A DNA stretch of 64,000 bases. Source: JAPPHA01 sp963662815 (GTDB lineage: Bacteria; Pseudomonadota; Alphaproteobacteria; Rhodobacterales; Rhodobacteraceae). The notes under the pieces were generated by a model. That model did no database searches, was not told where the DNA came from, and saw only the letters and a list, made by a program, of their open reading frames with translations. The stretch spans positions 124,001 to 188,000 of the forward strand of contig CAXXWA010000009.1 in assembly GCA_963662815.2 (NCBI GenBank), written 5' to 3'. Positions 54,230 to 62,945 of the stretch are shown here, piece by piece. A program made the position numbers and the translations under genes. The stretch's first letter is position 1, and every line of letters begins with the position of its first letter.

Positions 54230-55370
54230 GCAGTCGACATTTCACCCCGTTTGGCCGTTTTGGCACCGGAGCGACAAGTCATTCACTGTCCGGAGCGACG
54301 CGTCCTGTCGCGGGAGCGGAGCGCCGGACGAGTTTCGCGTCGAGCGCATGAGCCCATGAATCCCGACGGAACGCAACTGAGCATCGCCTGCATTGTCGGC
54401 GCAGCGTTCGCGTTCGGGGTTAACGACGCGTTGATCAAGTTTCTCAGCGGATCCTACCCTCTGCACGAGGTGCTGCTTTTCCGCGCCTCGACCATGACCT
54501 TCTACATCCAGATCATTTCGATCGCTGTCTGCGTCCTGACGGGGCTTGCGATCGGCGACGGCCGCTTCTCCGGCCAGGGGCATGCGTCGATGGACTTCCT
54601 GCTGCGCGCCTGGATGCGGCCGGGCGGCGTCGACCTCCTGGTCATTGCGTCGACCGGAGTCTGCAGCGCAGCGGGAGCATACCTGATCACGCAAGCCTTC
54701 CGGTTGGGGGAATCCGGGCTCGTGGCGCCCTTCGAGCATGCCCTGCTCCCGTTCGCGGTCACCCTGGGCTTCGTGACCTGGGGCGAGGTCCCGACGCCCC
54801 TCTCGATCCTGGGCATGGCCCTGATTGTCGGCTCGGGCGTGGCGGTCGCAGTTCGCGAAACACGGTCGGGCGCGCGGGCGCGGCCGGATCGGAAACCGTC
54901 ACGCAAGCCGGCCGCGAGGGGCCGGCGATGAATTCAGGCCGCGATTCCCGGCGCTCCACTCCGGGCTTGCGAGCCTATTGCCGACGGTAGACGTGGGTCC
55001 AGTCGTTCGACTCGCTGACCGATCCGGTCAGCTGTCGGGTCTCTCCGCCGTCCCTGACGAGAACGATGAACCGCTCCCTCGACGCTCCGTCACGTGCTTC
55101 GTGCAGGTCTACCAGAATCACGTACTCGCCGTTGTCCGCCTCCGTGAAGTAGATGTTCTCCACGGGGTCGCGGCGCAGCCGTCCCCCCGATCCGTTGGCA
55201 TCCACGTCGAGGTTGCCGGCACAACCCGGCAGGTTCACGGACCTGTTTTCCCAATTGATCTTTCTGCCCGCGGGGCATGTGACGTGTAAATCCAAGTCGG
55301 ACCTCGAATCCCAGGCCAGCGCGAAACTGAGTTCGCCCTGCTGCGCATCCTCGCGATCGAGCCGCTCGAG
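54230..55370. repeat. Duplicated segment, copy A
   Basis: From GGGCCGCAGTCGACATTTCA onward this block matches 56550-58090 with only scattered substitutions, apart from a 402-bp internal deletion. It carries the 5' flank, a shortened EamA gene and the 3' part of the YfaP-like gene on the opposite strand. At its right end it joins a copy of the sugar-binding-protein gene. Confidence 0.85.
54356..54931 (+). pseudogene. EamA transporter, internally deleted copy
   Basis: 191 residues in frame, nearly identical to the full-length gene at 56680-57657 except that 134 codons are missing after LLFRAS, where it jumps to TMTFYIQIISIA. The join falls on a 10-bp direct repeat (CGCGCCTCGA) that borders the missing piece in the intact copy (56806-56815 and 57208-57217). 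About four of the ten membrane helices are lost, so transport is unlikely, but the reading frame is kept. Confidence 0.8.
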
Positions 55371-56012
55371 GATCGCGTCAAGGCGTTCCGGCTTCACCAT
55401 GAACTCCTGGAAGCCTTCCATGCCGGCCTTCGCCATTTCCGCCGGAGCGTCGCGGTCGAAGAACTGCGCGATGCCGCCGGTGGTCGAACTCAGCATGTTG
55501 TACCCGGCCTGCAGGAACTTGTCGTCGCCGACCTCGCTGTCCTTGTTGATGGGCAGCTGGCCGAGCGTCGCATTGACCTCGGTCTGCACGTCGGCGCGAG
55601 CCAGATACGCCAGGAACTTCCTCGCATCTTCCTTGTTCGTGGCGTTCGCGGGAATGTGAACCGTGTCGGTCGGCGCCTCTTCGGCGAGCGGAACGTCCGG
55701 GTTGATCACCGGAAACTGGAAGAATCCGAGCTGGTCGTCGGAGAGGCCCGCTTCGCGCAGCGGCGCGACGGCGAAGTTGCCCATAACGTACATTGCAGCC
55801 TCGCCCTGCACCATCGGAGCCAGCGCTTCCTGCCAGGAATAGGCCGCGTGGTTCTCAATGAAGAAGCCGGCGATCAGCGCCTCGAACGCGGCCATTGGAG
55901 CCGGCTCGGAGGTGTCGGTGTTGATGACAAGCTCGCCGGCGAGAGCGGTCGAGGTCACCATGGCCGATGCCGCAACCGTTGCGGCGACCTTTCTTGCGTG
56001 GTGGAACATCAT
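54975..56012 (-). CDS. Chimeric exported protein: sugar-binding-protein parts + YfaP-like domain
   Basis: 345 residues from tandem ATGs at 56012/56009 behind AAGGAGAC, the same start as the binding protein at 50184. It has that signal peptide and the first 25 or so mature residues, then jumps in frame from ALIAGF to FIENHAAYSWQ (about 217 codons missing), then follows the binding protein to RLDAIL. There it switches in frame to the C-terminal domain of the protein at 57701-58936 (RLDREDAQQGELSFALAWDS, VENIYFTEADNGEY, THVYRRQ). The whole is open, with no stop. It cannot be a working sugar-binding protein. It may export the YfaP-like domain, or be a recent neutral fusion. Confidence 0.75.
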   Translation of the reverse strand: MMFHHARKVAATVAASAMVTSTALAGELVINTDTSEPAPMAAFEALIAGFFIENHAAYSWQEALAPMVQGEAAMYVMGNFAVAPLREAGLSDDQLGFFQFPVINPDVPLAEEAPTDTVHIPANATNKEDARKFLAYLARADVQTEVNATLGQLPINKDSEVGDDKFLQAGYNMLSSTTGGIAQFFDRDAPAEMAKAGMEGFQEFMVKPERLDAILERLDREDAQQGELSFALAWDSRSDLDLHVTCPAGRKINWENRSVNLPGCAGNLDVDANGSGGRLRRDPVENIYFTEADNGEYVILVDLHEARDGASRERFIVLVRDGGETRQLTGSVSESNDWTHVYRRQ

Positions 56013-56075
56013 TGTCTCCTTTTCTGTCCAACCGAACGAATGTTCCAAAAACGGAATGAAGATGTCGACTGTTGA
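55370..56075. repeat. Partial duplicate of the sugar-binding-protein gene
   Basis: Almost identical to 48970-49480 plus 50040-50240, i.e. the 3' two fifths and the 5' end with promoter, minus the middle. The 5' end includes the signal sequence, the ribosome binding site and a damaged operator. Few substitutions separate the copies, so the duplication is recent. Confidence 0.8.
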
Positions 56076-56102
56076 ACTTCTAGCCTGAATATCCACGGCA
56101 TT

Positions 56103-56569
56103 TCATGATGTGAAAGCTTGCCTTGACTTGTCGCCGAACAAAAGGCGGAGTCTTCGGTTTTCGAGACAGGGTATCGAGCATTCCGCATCGGCGAATCCGT
56201 TCCCGGCCAGGAACGGGTTGTTGGCGCGGCGTCCGCAGCGAACGGTGATCGTGTCCTCGTCGACGAAAACGTCCGCCATGGCGCGGACGAACTTCCGGAA
56301 CAGGGTTCGCGGCGTGTGGTTCTCGTGCCCCTGCCCGATGCGGTCAGCGAGCATGCGGCAGGGCGTCGCGGCGATGATGGCGAGCTGCAGGTCGACGTCG
56401 ATCCGGAGGGGCACGGCGGCGGAGAGCGCGTCAGTGCGGAACATGTCGACGGCTTCCGCGACGGCATTCCCGATGACCGTCCTGCGGGCGTAGCGGTCGA
56501 CAGAGCGGCGCACCCTTCGCGCTCCCGAACTTCGACAACGGCGGCGGCGGGCCGCAGTCGACATTTCAC
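56103..56569 (-). pseudogene. Transposase C-terminal fragment
   Basis: The minus-strand frame reads AVDMFRTDALSAAVPLRIDV, DLQLAIIAATPCRMLADRIG, then TLFRKFVRAMADVFVDEDTI and GRRANNPFLAGNGF ending RRLRLLFGD. This is the tail of a DDE transposase (the MDALSAAVP, DVDLQL and GRRAHNP phrases are familiar from it). The catalytic part is absent. It sits between the chimeric gene and the intact EamA copy, at the border of the duplicated block. Confidence 0.6.
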
Positions 56570-58090
56570 CCCGTTTGGCCGTATTGGCAGGGGAGCGACA
56601 ATTCATTCACTGTCCGGAGCGATGCGTCCTGTCGCGGGAGCGGAGCGCCGGACGAGTTTCGCGTCGAGCGCATGAGCCAATGAATCCCGACAGAACGCAA
56701 CTTAGCATCGCCTGCATTGTCGGCGCAGCGTTCGCGTTCGGGATCAACGACGCGTTGATCAAGTTTCTCAGCGGATCCTACCCTCTGCACGAGGTGCTGC
56801 TTTTCCGCGCCTCGATCGCGCTCCTCGTGACATTCTTCCTGATCATGCCATTGGAGGGCGGCTGGCGACTCGTTAAAACACGCCGGCCTGCCCTGCATGC
56901 CATACGGGGCGCCTGCATCGTGATCGCGAACATGTGCCTCTACGCGGGCATCGCCGCCATTCCGCTCGCGGAAGCCACCGCGATCTACTTCTTCTCGCCC
57001 TTCTTCGTAACCGTGTTCTCCGCCGCGTTCCTAGGGGAGCGCGTGACATTGCCGCGCTGGCTCGCGCTCCTGGTCGGCTTCCTCGGCGTACTGCTGATCG
57101 TGCAGCCCGGCGGCGTCGAATTCCGGTGGGCGATGCTGCTGCCCCTCGCCGCCGCCGCCTCATACGCAACCGTCAACACGCTGACGCGATACACGGGTCT
57201 GGACGAGCGCGCCTCGACCATGACCTTCTACATCCAGATCATTTCGATCGCTGTCTGCGTCCTGACGGGGCTTGCGATCGGCGACGGACGCTTCTCCGGC
57301 CAGGGGCATGCGTCGATGGATTTCCTGCTGCGCGCCTGGATGCGGCCGGGCGGCGTCGACGTCCTGGTCATTGCGTCGACCGGAGTCTGCAGCGCAGCGG
57401 GAGCATACCTTATCACGCAAGCCTTCCGGTTGGGGGAATCCGGGCTCGTGGCGCCCTTCGAGTATGCCCTGCTCCCGTTCGCGGTCACCCTGGGCTTCGT
57501 GATCTGGGGCGAGGTCCCGACGCCCCTCTCGATCCTTGGCATGGCCCTGATTGTCGGGGCGGGCGTGGCGGTCGCGGTTCGCGAGACTCGGTCGGGCGCG
57601 CGGGCGCGGCCGGATCGAAAACCGTCACGCAATCCGGCCGGGAGGAGCCGCCGATGAATTCAGGCCGCGATTCCCGGCGCTCCACTCCGGACTTGCGCGC
57701 CTATCGCCGCCGGTAGACGTGGGTCCATGCCCTGTTCGACGTGCTGACCGACCCGGTCAGCTGTCGGGTCTCGCCGCCGTCCCTGACGAGAACGGTGAAC
57801 CGCTCCCTCGACGCTCCGTCGCGTGCTGCGTGCAGGTCTACCAGAATCAAGTACTCGCCGTTGTCCGCCTCCGTGAAGTAGATGTTCTCCACGGGGTCGC
57901 GGCGCAGCCGCTCCCCGGGTCCGTTGGCATCCACGTCGAGGTTGCCGTCACAGCCTGGCAGGTTCACGGATAAGTTGTCATAACCGATTTTTCTGCCCGC
58001 GGGACACGTGACGAATAGATCCACGTCAGATCGCGAGTCCCAGGCCAGCGCGAAACTGAGTTCGCCCTGCTGCGCATCCTCGCGATCGAG
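56550..58090. repeat. Duplicated segment, copy B (probable parent)
   Basis: Carries the intact EamA gene and the 3' half of the intact YfaP-like gene. Copy A (54230-55370) derives from it by a 402-bp deletion and point changes. The shared text begins at GGGCCGCAGTCGACATTTCA and ends close to GATCGAGCCG at about 58093, where copy A continues into binding-protein sequence. Confidence 0.85.
56680..57657 (+). CDS. EamA/DMT-family transporter, full length
   Basis: 325 residues with ten hydrophobic segments in two EamA repeats. The first repeat begins LSIACIVGAAFAFGINDALI and includes GACIVIANMCLYAGIAAIPL, AEATAIYFFSPFFVTVFSAA and FLGERVTLPRWLALLVGFLG; the second begins near SYATVNTLTRYTG and ends VPTPLSILGMALIVGAGVAV. 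The pattern matches S-adenosylmethionine/drug-metabolite permeases of the RhaT/EamA type. The ATG at 56680 is chosen over a leader frame opening at 56575. The terminal basic tail is convergent with the YfaP-like gene. Confidence 0.86.
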   Translation: MNPDRTQLSIACIVGAAFAFGINDALIKFLSGSYPLHEVLLFRASIALLVTFFLIMPLEGGWRLVKTRRPALHAIRGACIVIANMCLYAGIAAIPLAEATAIYFFSPFFVTVFSAAFLGERVTLPRWLALLVGFLGVLLIVQPGGVEFRWAMLLPLAAAASYATVNTLTRYTGLDERASTMTFYIQIISIAVCVLTGLAIGDGRFSGQGHASMDFLLRAWMRPGGVDVLVIASTGVCSAAGAYLITQAFRLGESGLVAPFEYALLPFAVTLGFVIWGEVPTPLSILGMALIVGAGVAVAVRETRSGARARPDRKPSRNPAGRSRR

Positions 58091-58936
58091 CCGTTCCTCG
58101 ATTTCGTCTGATTCCTCGGGCTCGGGCTCGGGGACGGCGGCGACTTCTTCCGGCTTCGGCAGGCACTGGCCCTCCAGCATCGCAAGGCGGAGCTCCGACG
58201 CGCGGATGTCGCTTTCCAGAAGCGCGCGCCGCGCCGCAGCGCCGTCAGCTTCGGCGAAAACCGGAGCCGGGCAGAATCCCACGGCACCGCCGAAGGGCAG
58301 CCTTACGCCGCAGGGAAGGATCAGCAGCCAGAGCACCCAGGCGACCAACAGGGCGAGAAGCAACCATCCGGACCACCAGAGAAGCCACCACGGGAACAGG
58401 ATGCGCCGCCTTGCCTCCGTGACCGCAGGTTCGGGCGGGGGCGGGAGCTGCGGATGGAGCGGCCGCACCATCGTGGCGAGAACGCTCTTCACCTGGCCCT
58501 GCTCGTCGCGCCGGTGCGCCCAGTTCACGAGCACCGGCTGCAAAGGTTCGCCGGGAAGGACGTGGACGGATTCCTGGTCGGGAACCTCCAGGAGCTGGTG
58601 CAACGCCGCTGCGAGCTGCCCGTCACTGGCCCCGCCACGCTCCGCCATTCGCTGGGCCAGCGCCTCTATGTCGTCGCGAAGACGCCCGAGTTCCGCAAGC
58701 GCTGCCGCCTGCTCCGCCTCCGGCAAGTCAAGGAGGTGCCGGGACGGGCCGCCATCCGCATACCAGTCGATGCGGGTCCCGTCAGCCGACGGCACCGGCT
58801 CGGCGATCAGCGCCGCGTGGCGCTCGCTCAGTTCCGTCCGCAGAACGTCCCGCAAAAGGTCGTGAGAACGCTGCCCCGCCGAACCGAGCGCCACAATCCC
58901 GTCGGACGTTGTCGTCGCTATGCGCCTGCTCGCCAT
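57701..58936 (-). CDS. Single-pass membrane protein with YfaP-like (DUF2135-like) domain
   Basis: 411 residues. Residues 1-165 form an N-terminal cytoplasmic domain that recurs in the neighbouring protease (ERHAALIAEPV, then QPVLVNWA). A membrane helix spans about 182-207 (WLLWWSGWLLLALLVAWVL), then a short coiled coil (RRALLESDIRASELRLAMLE). After an acidic linker, residues 290-411 are a beta-domain: LAWDSRSDVDLFVTCPAG, LDVDANGPGERLRRDPVENI, then GEYLILVDLH. This fits YfaP/DUF2135-type domains. The role is unknown. The upstream gene stop is 13 bp away. Confidence 0.72.
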   Translation of the reverse strand: MASRRIATTTSDGIVALGSAGQRSHDLLRDVLRTELSERHAALIAEPVPSADGTRIDWYADGGPSRHLLDLPEAEQAAALAELGRLRDDIEALAQRMAERGGASDGQLAAALHQLLEVPDQESVHVLPGEPLQPVLVNWAHRRDEQGQVKSVLATMVRPLHPQLPPPPEPAVTEARRRILFPWWLLWWSGWLLLALLVAWVLWLLILPCGVRLPFGGAVGFCPAPVFAEADGAAARRALLESDIRASELRLAMLEGQCLPKPEEVAAVPEPEPEESDEIEERLDREDAQQGELSFALAWDSRSDVDLFVTCPAGRKIGYDNLSVNLPGCDGNLDVDANGPGERLRRDPVENIYFTEADNGEYLILVDLHAARDGASRERFTVLVRDGGETRQLTGSVSTSNRAWTHVYRRR

Positions 58937-58949
58937 CAGGAATCCCCGC

Positions 58950-60776
58950 TCACTCGGCGTCCGCAGTCACGTCCACGGCACCAGACGGCCGTGCACGCGG
59001 CGTGCAAGGTTCCGCATCCGTGGACGCAGGCTGGCCGTGTCGTCCGAGAAAATCCAGGACGTCCGCGTTCGCCACGGAGAAGTTCAGGTGGCGTTCGTCG
59101 GAAGTGCGGCCGAACGTGTTCACTCCGACCACCCGGCCGCAGCCGTCAACCAGCGGACCGCCGGAATTGCCGGGAGAGATGCGTGCCGTATGGATGAGCA
59201 CCTGTGCAAGTCCGCCGAAGTTCTGCTCCGTGTTCACGATTCCCTCGGTCACGCTCATTTCCGGAATCGCAGACGCATCGCCGGCAAGGAGCGCCTCGAA
59301 TGCCGGATCGGTCTCGATGATCGCTGCCGGATAGCCAGCGGCAACCACGCGCCGGAGTTTCATCGTCTCCGACGACTCCCGAAGCGCGAAGTACGGTTGC
59401 CTCGTACCGGCCACTCGCAGCAGCGCAATATCCTTGCCGGTGGTCTCCAGCGGACCTTCGGCGGCCACGATCCCGGCCCTGTGCAACCGGCCGAGCGACT
59501 TGTTCGCGACGAGGATCTCGCCGCCGGCCAGCGCTGGCGCAACCACATGCTGGTTCGTCAGCACAAGGTCCGGCCCCACGAAGAAGCCGCTGCCCGTGCC
59601 GCTTTCCGCTACGCCCCTTACCAGAACAAGGACCGTCTGCTGTTCTAGAAGCTCGAGAAGATCCGTGGACCTCGGAGTCAGCGTTCCGTCATCGCCGGGC
59701 AACCCCTGCTCGACAGTTACCTGATCGGGCGCCGTCGGCAGCAGCGGTTCGCCTGTCACCGGCACCGGCGCATCCGGATCCGGCGGCTCGCCGCCGTCGG
59801 CGACCGCCGGCGGCATGGTGCCGTCCGGCAAATGCCCGTCCGGCAAGACCAGCCGTCCCGAGTCCGTGCAGGTTGCGCCGGCGATCGCCGCCTCCAGTGC
59901 CGCCGCGCGTGATTCGAGAGAGCGATTGATTTCCTCGGCGATCGCAACCGCACTCGCGTCATCCACGAGTTCCGGAGGCGGCGGGGGCGGAAACAGCCGC
60001 ACTCCGGGCTGCATCAACCAGTACAGAACCGCGCCGGACAGCAGGAGAAGAAACACGAGCGGCAACCAGTGCCCGAGACCCTGGCGTGCCGGTTCCGGCG
60101 CCGAAACCGCGCCCGGGGTCTCGGCCGCGTGCGCCGCTGCGGCGGCGAGGCCGTTCGGGACCGTCCCAGCGGATGCGCCAGCCACGGGAGCCGCGGTCGC
60201 CTTCTCTGCAGTTCCGGAAGACGCGGCATCGCCGGTCTGTGGCAGTCCGCCCTCCCGTTCCGCGGCAGTTACCGCCGGAGCCGCTGCGAGCGGCAGGAAC
60301 CGTCCCGTCGTTCCGGCAAAGTGCCGATCTCTCCGCGCCCGGGAAACCATCTCCTCCGGCGGCATCGTCCCCCAGTTCACCAACACCGGTTGACCGTCCA
60401 CCACCCAGATGTCGTCCTCGGAACCGACGTGCAGCGCCGCACCCGCGAGAAGGCCGTAGTCCGGGCTGTCGAGCAGTTCGCCTATGGCCACGAGTCGCTG
60501 CGTCAGCAGCGCCTCCGCCCGCGCCCGCAACTCGCCTGAAAGCGAGGAAAGCCGCCGCCCTTCGCCGGGCCATGGCACGTACCAGGATACCGTGGGCGGC
60601 GCCTCGTCGTTGCCGCGGCTGAGAACCGGTTCGGCGAAGAGGCTCGCGGCCTCCTCCGACACCCGGGCCGCGATCACCTCGCGAAGCGCCGCGTGGCGTT
60701 CGAGAACGCTCCGGCCCGACACCTGCAGCATGCTCTCCCGCGAAAGCGTCGTCCGCGTCAGGAAGTTTTCGGCCAT
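58950..60776 (-). CDS. Membrane-anchored trypsin-like serine protease
   Basis: 608 residues from the ATG at 60776 (GGAGAGGA upstream). It shares its N-terminal plan with the protein at 57701-58936 (LERHAALREVI, QPVLVNWG), then an Ala/Gly linker, a membrane helix (LPLVFLLLLSGAVLYWLM, about 238-256) and a short helix. The protease domain starts about 375: H410 in LTNQHVV, D449 in GKDIALLRV, S538 in RISPGNSGGPLV. The catalytic part should face the periplasm. It is probably in one operon with the genes on either side. Confidence 0.85.
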   Translation of the reverse strand: MAENFLTRTTLSRESMLQVSGRSVLERHAALREVIAARVSEEAASLFAEPVLSRGNDEAPPTVSWYVPWPGEGRRLSSLSGELRARAEALLTQRLVAIGELLDSPDYGLLAGAALHVGSEDDIWVVDGQPVLVNWGTMPPEEMVSRARRDRHFAGTTGRFLPLAAAPAVTAAEREGGLPQTGDAASSGTAEKATAAPVAGASAGTVPNGLAAAAAHAAETPGAVSAPEPARQGLGHWLPLVFLLLLSGAVLYWLMQPGVRLFPPPPPPELVDDASAVAIAEEINRSLESRAAALEAAIAGATCTDSGRLVLPDGHLPDGTMPPAVADGGEPPDPDAPVPVTGEPLLPTAPDQVTVEQGLPGDDGTLTPRSTDLLELLEQQTVLVLVRGVAESGTGSGFFVGPDLVLTNQHVVAPALAGGEILVANKSLGRLHRAGIVAAEGPLETTGKDIALLRVAGTRQPYFALRESSETMKLRRVVAAGYPAAIIETDPAFEALLAGDASAIPEMSVTEGIVNTEQNFGGLAQVLIHTARISPGNSGGPLVDGCGRVVGVNTFGRTSDERHLNFSVANADVLDFLGRHGQPASTDAEPCTPRARPSGAVDVTADAE

Positions 60777-60787
60777 GTCATCCTCTC

Positions 60788-61222
60788 CTATGGCTTGCGG
60801 ATCTTGACGCTCGACTGCCGGCCGCCGCGATCGGGCTGCCTGCTCAGGCAATCTGCCGTCCCGTCCTCCTGCAGGTCGCACGCGATCTCGCGCCGGAAGA
60901 TGCGGCTGTTGTCCGAACAGGGGACGTCGTCGGGATCCAGAATCACCAGCTGCCCGGCGTCGTTGAACCGTGCACTGTTCGCTGATTCGCATGTCGTGCC
61001 GCTGTCAAACCGAAAGTCCTGATCGCCGTTGCCCTCGGCATCGAAACACATCTGCCAGACCACGACCGTCGAAATCTCGCCGGTCGTGACTTCCCGCACC
61101 CGGTAATCGGAATCCAGCAGCCAGCAGCCCTTAAGGACCCGGATGTCCTGCGCCGCCCACTGCTCCGCATCTAGGCCGGCGGCCGGCTGCGGCGGCGCGG
61201 GCGCAAGAGGCAGGCACCTCAT
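60788..61222 (-). CDS. Cysteine-bearing domain, downstream half of a split gene
   Basis: 144 residues. Text such as VLKGCWLLDSDYRVREVTTG, WQMCFDAEGNGDQDF, GTTCESANSARFNDAGQL and REIACDLQEDGTADCLSRQ shows a beta-rich domain with at least five cysteines, probably extracytoplasmic. The ATG overlaps the stop of the upstream frame by 4 bp. By comparison with the protein at 57701, whose coiled coil runs straight on into CLPKPEE, this frame (RCLPLAPAPPQP) was probably once continuous with 61219-61542. It may now be translated by coupling. Confidence 0.6.
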   Translation of the reverse strand: MRCLPLAPAPPQPAAGLDAEQWAAQDIRVLKGCWLLDSDYRVREVTTGEISTVVVWQMCFDAEGNGDQDFRFDSGTTCESANSARFNDAGQLVILDPDDVPCSDNSRIFRREIACDLQEDGTADCLSRQPDRGGRQSSVKIRKP

Positions 61223-61542
61223 CCGGCAAGCCGCGTTTCGAGCGCTGCGACCCGCTCTTCGAGAACCGCCCGGCGCCCGAGAACCCCGTCAATCTCCAGG
61301 CCGGAGCCGGTCGCCGAGGCAGCGGTACAGCCGGAAAACAGCCAAGGGCGGAATGGCAGGACTGCGCCGCAGGCCTCCAGGAAAAGCCACGCGGCAAGCA
61401 AGACGGCAATCAGCAGCCCGGCCGGAAGCAGGGTCAAGACCGGGCCCGCAGCTGGCGGATATCTCCAAAACCGCCGCATCAGCATGGATCCCGGAGCATG
61501 CGCCCGCAATGGAGATTTCCCGCCTCGCCGAACGAATGCCAC
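61219..61542 (-). CDS. Membrane anchor and coiled coil, upstream half of a split gene
   Basis: 107 residues at most; the start may be the internal ATG near 61485 (MLMRRFW). It holds one membrane helix (LLPAGLLIAVLLAAWLFLE) and a short coiled coil (GRRAVLEERVAALETRLAG), the same order as in the protein at 57701-58936. It lacks the long cytoplasmic domain of its relatives and ends at TGA with the next ATG overlapping. It is probably a truncated and frameshifted member of the same family. Confidence 0.55.
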   Translation of the reverse strand: MAFVRRGGKSPLRAHAPGSMLMRRFWRYPPAAGPVLTLLPAGLLIAVLLAAWLFLEACGAVLPFRPWLFSGCTAASATGSGLEIDGVLGRRAVLEERVAALETRLAG

Positions 61543-62133
61543 GCGGATTCGCGCCGGAATTGGGATGCAAAATCTCCCAGCTCTCGATCCCTGTGTGCGC
61601 AGAACGCAATGCGGAGCGCCTTACGGCTTTCTGAACGGGAAGTCGCTGCATGTCGCAGGGTCTGGGTACGCATTGCTACAGCGTATCACCGCCGAGAAGC
61701 CGGAAAAAGTTCAATCCGACGGTGGATCCCGTTCAATAGCGATGGCCAATCCGACGGAAACCGCAGACGCTGGCCCTGCACAGATGCGGCCCAGACCGCG
61801 TCAAACATCTACTCTTCCCCGCTCTTCGATACCGGCGTGCCGATTTCTCATGCCAGACTCTCCTGCATGATCATGCACCCGCGCACGGACCATCAGGACG
61901 AGGCAGCGAATGAACCGGTAAACAGGTGAACCATGCCCGCTGCACGACGGCCATCCTTTCCGATGCACCGTTTCCGGTGTGTTGCCGAGCCGGATTTTGG
62001 GCATAGCCGCTCCCGAAGGCATTCTCACGTCCCGGCACTACGACCAGCGTCCGGAAGCAGCCATGGTGTCCGCTGCGCAGACCGTCCACGTGCCTTCCGG
62101 CCAAGAACGATCCAACTGCTATCCGGGGTATAG
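61543..62133. other. Gene-free stretch
   Basis: About 590 bases, lower in GC than the flanks. Several open frames exist on both strands but none resembles a protein. No hairpin or repeat was noticed. Confidence 0.4.
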
Positions 62134-62514
62134 CTATTCAGCCACTTCCTGCGCCTGCACGATCAACCGTTTTCCGATGGCGCCAAGCGCCCTGTCCATC
62201 CGGTCGAGCCGCGAGTGATGCTCGACATCCAATGCCCGGTCGACCTGTGGAAGGTGCCAACCCAGTCGCCGCGCCAACTCGGCCTTGCCAATCTTTTGCT
62301 CCCGCATGCCCTGATACAGAATCACCTTCACCGCCGTGAGCGTTGGCAACGCCACACACACATCGCCCGCCGACGGAACCGGCACATCCTGATTGCCGTG
62401 CATGCGTGCGGCTATGGCTTCCTCAAGTGCTGATACGGATCGGGCCAGCGCTTCCCTCCGATCATCGCCGAAGTTCGTGAGTTCCGGAAAATCCCGCGAT
62501 GTCGCCAACACCCC
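62134..62514 (-). pseudogene. HicB-like antitoxin, 5'-truncated
   Basis: The frame encodes most of a HicB-type antitoxin: GVLATSRDFPELTNFGDDRR, EALARSVSALEEAIAARMHG, then LPTLTAVKVILYQGMREQKI, GKAELARRLGWHLPQVDRAL and HHSRLDRMDRALGAIGKRLI. This is the partial RNase-H-fold with a C-terminal helix-turn-helix. The first strand and start codon are missing: bases upstream belong to a dispersed repeat (62517-62725). No hicA toxin gene is present next to it. Confidence 0.75.
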
Positions 62515-62516
62515 GC

Positions 62517-62725
62517 GGCCCCACTTCCACTCCGAAGTGCAACACCGGCCATTTCCGCAGCGAGCGCGCTGCCCGGGCGCAGAAAGTAGCCCTGTAATGG
62601 TGAATCCATGCCCCCGGGCGACCGAGATCCGGGCCCGAGGCGGCTGAAGTCCCGTCGAAACGCAGCGTAGCCGCGCTCTCCGGACGGTGCAAGCCGCGCC
62701 CAGGCGGCGGCCCGCCGGGCGAAGG
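62517..62725. repeat. Dispersed repeat, copy 2
   Basis: Begins CCCCACTTCCACTCCGAAGT like copy 1 at 44276-44515 and shares with it most of about 200 bases. It cuts the hicB-like gene at its 5' end and borders an IS30 fragment on the other side. Confidence 0.6.
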
Positions 62726-62945
62726 GAGGGCGGAGCCCACTGCGGCCGCCGTCTTCCTGCCAACCCTCTGAAGAAGCGTGTATTTCGACGCCCGGTCCAC
62801 CAGCGACACCAGCGCGCCGCTGTGGCCCTTGCCGACGATCGTGTCCGCCTCCCAGTCGCCGATCCGCTCCTTCGCCTCCACGATCTCCGGGCGCTCGGAG
62901 ATGTCCGTGCGGTCCGGGATGCGGCCCCGGCCCGCCCAATGGCAT
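62726..62945 (-). pseudogene. IS30-family transposase fragment
   Basis: Reads GRGRIPDRTDISERPEIVEA, then KERIGDWEADTIVGKGHSGA and LVSLVDRASKYTLLQRVG. The DWEADTI block holds the first catalytic Asp of IS30 transposases. The rest of the DDE domain is replaced by the dispersed repeat. Dead fragment. Confidence 0.75.
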
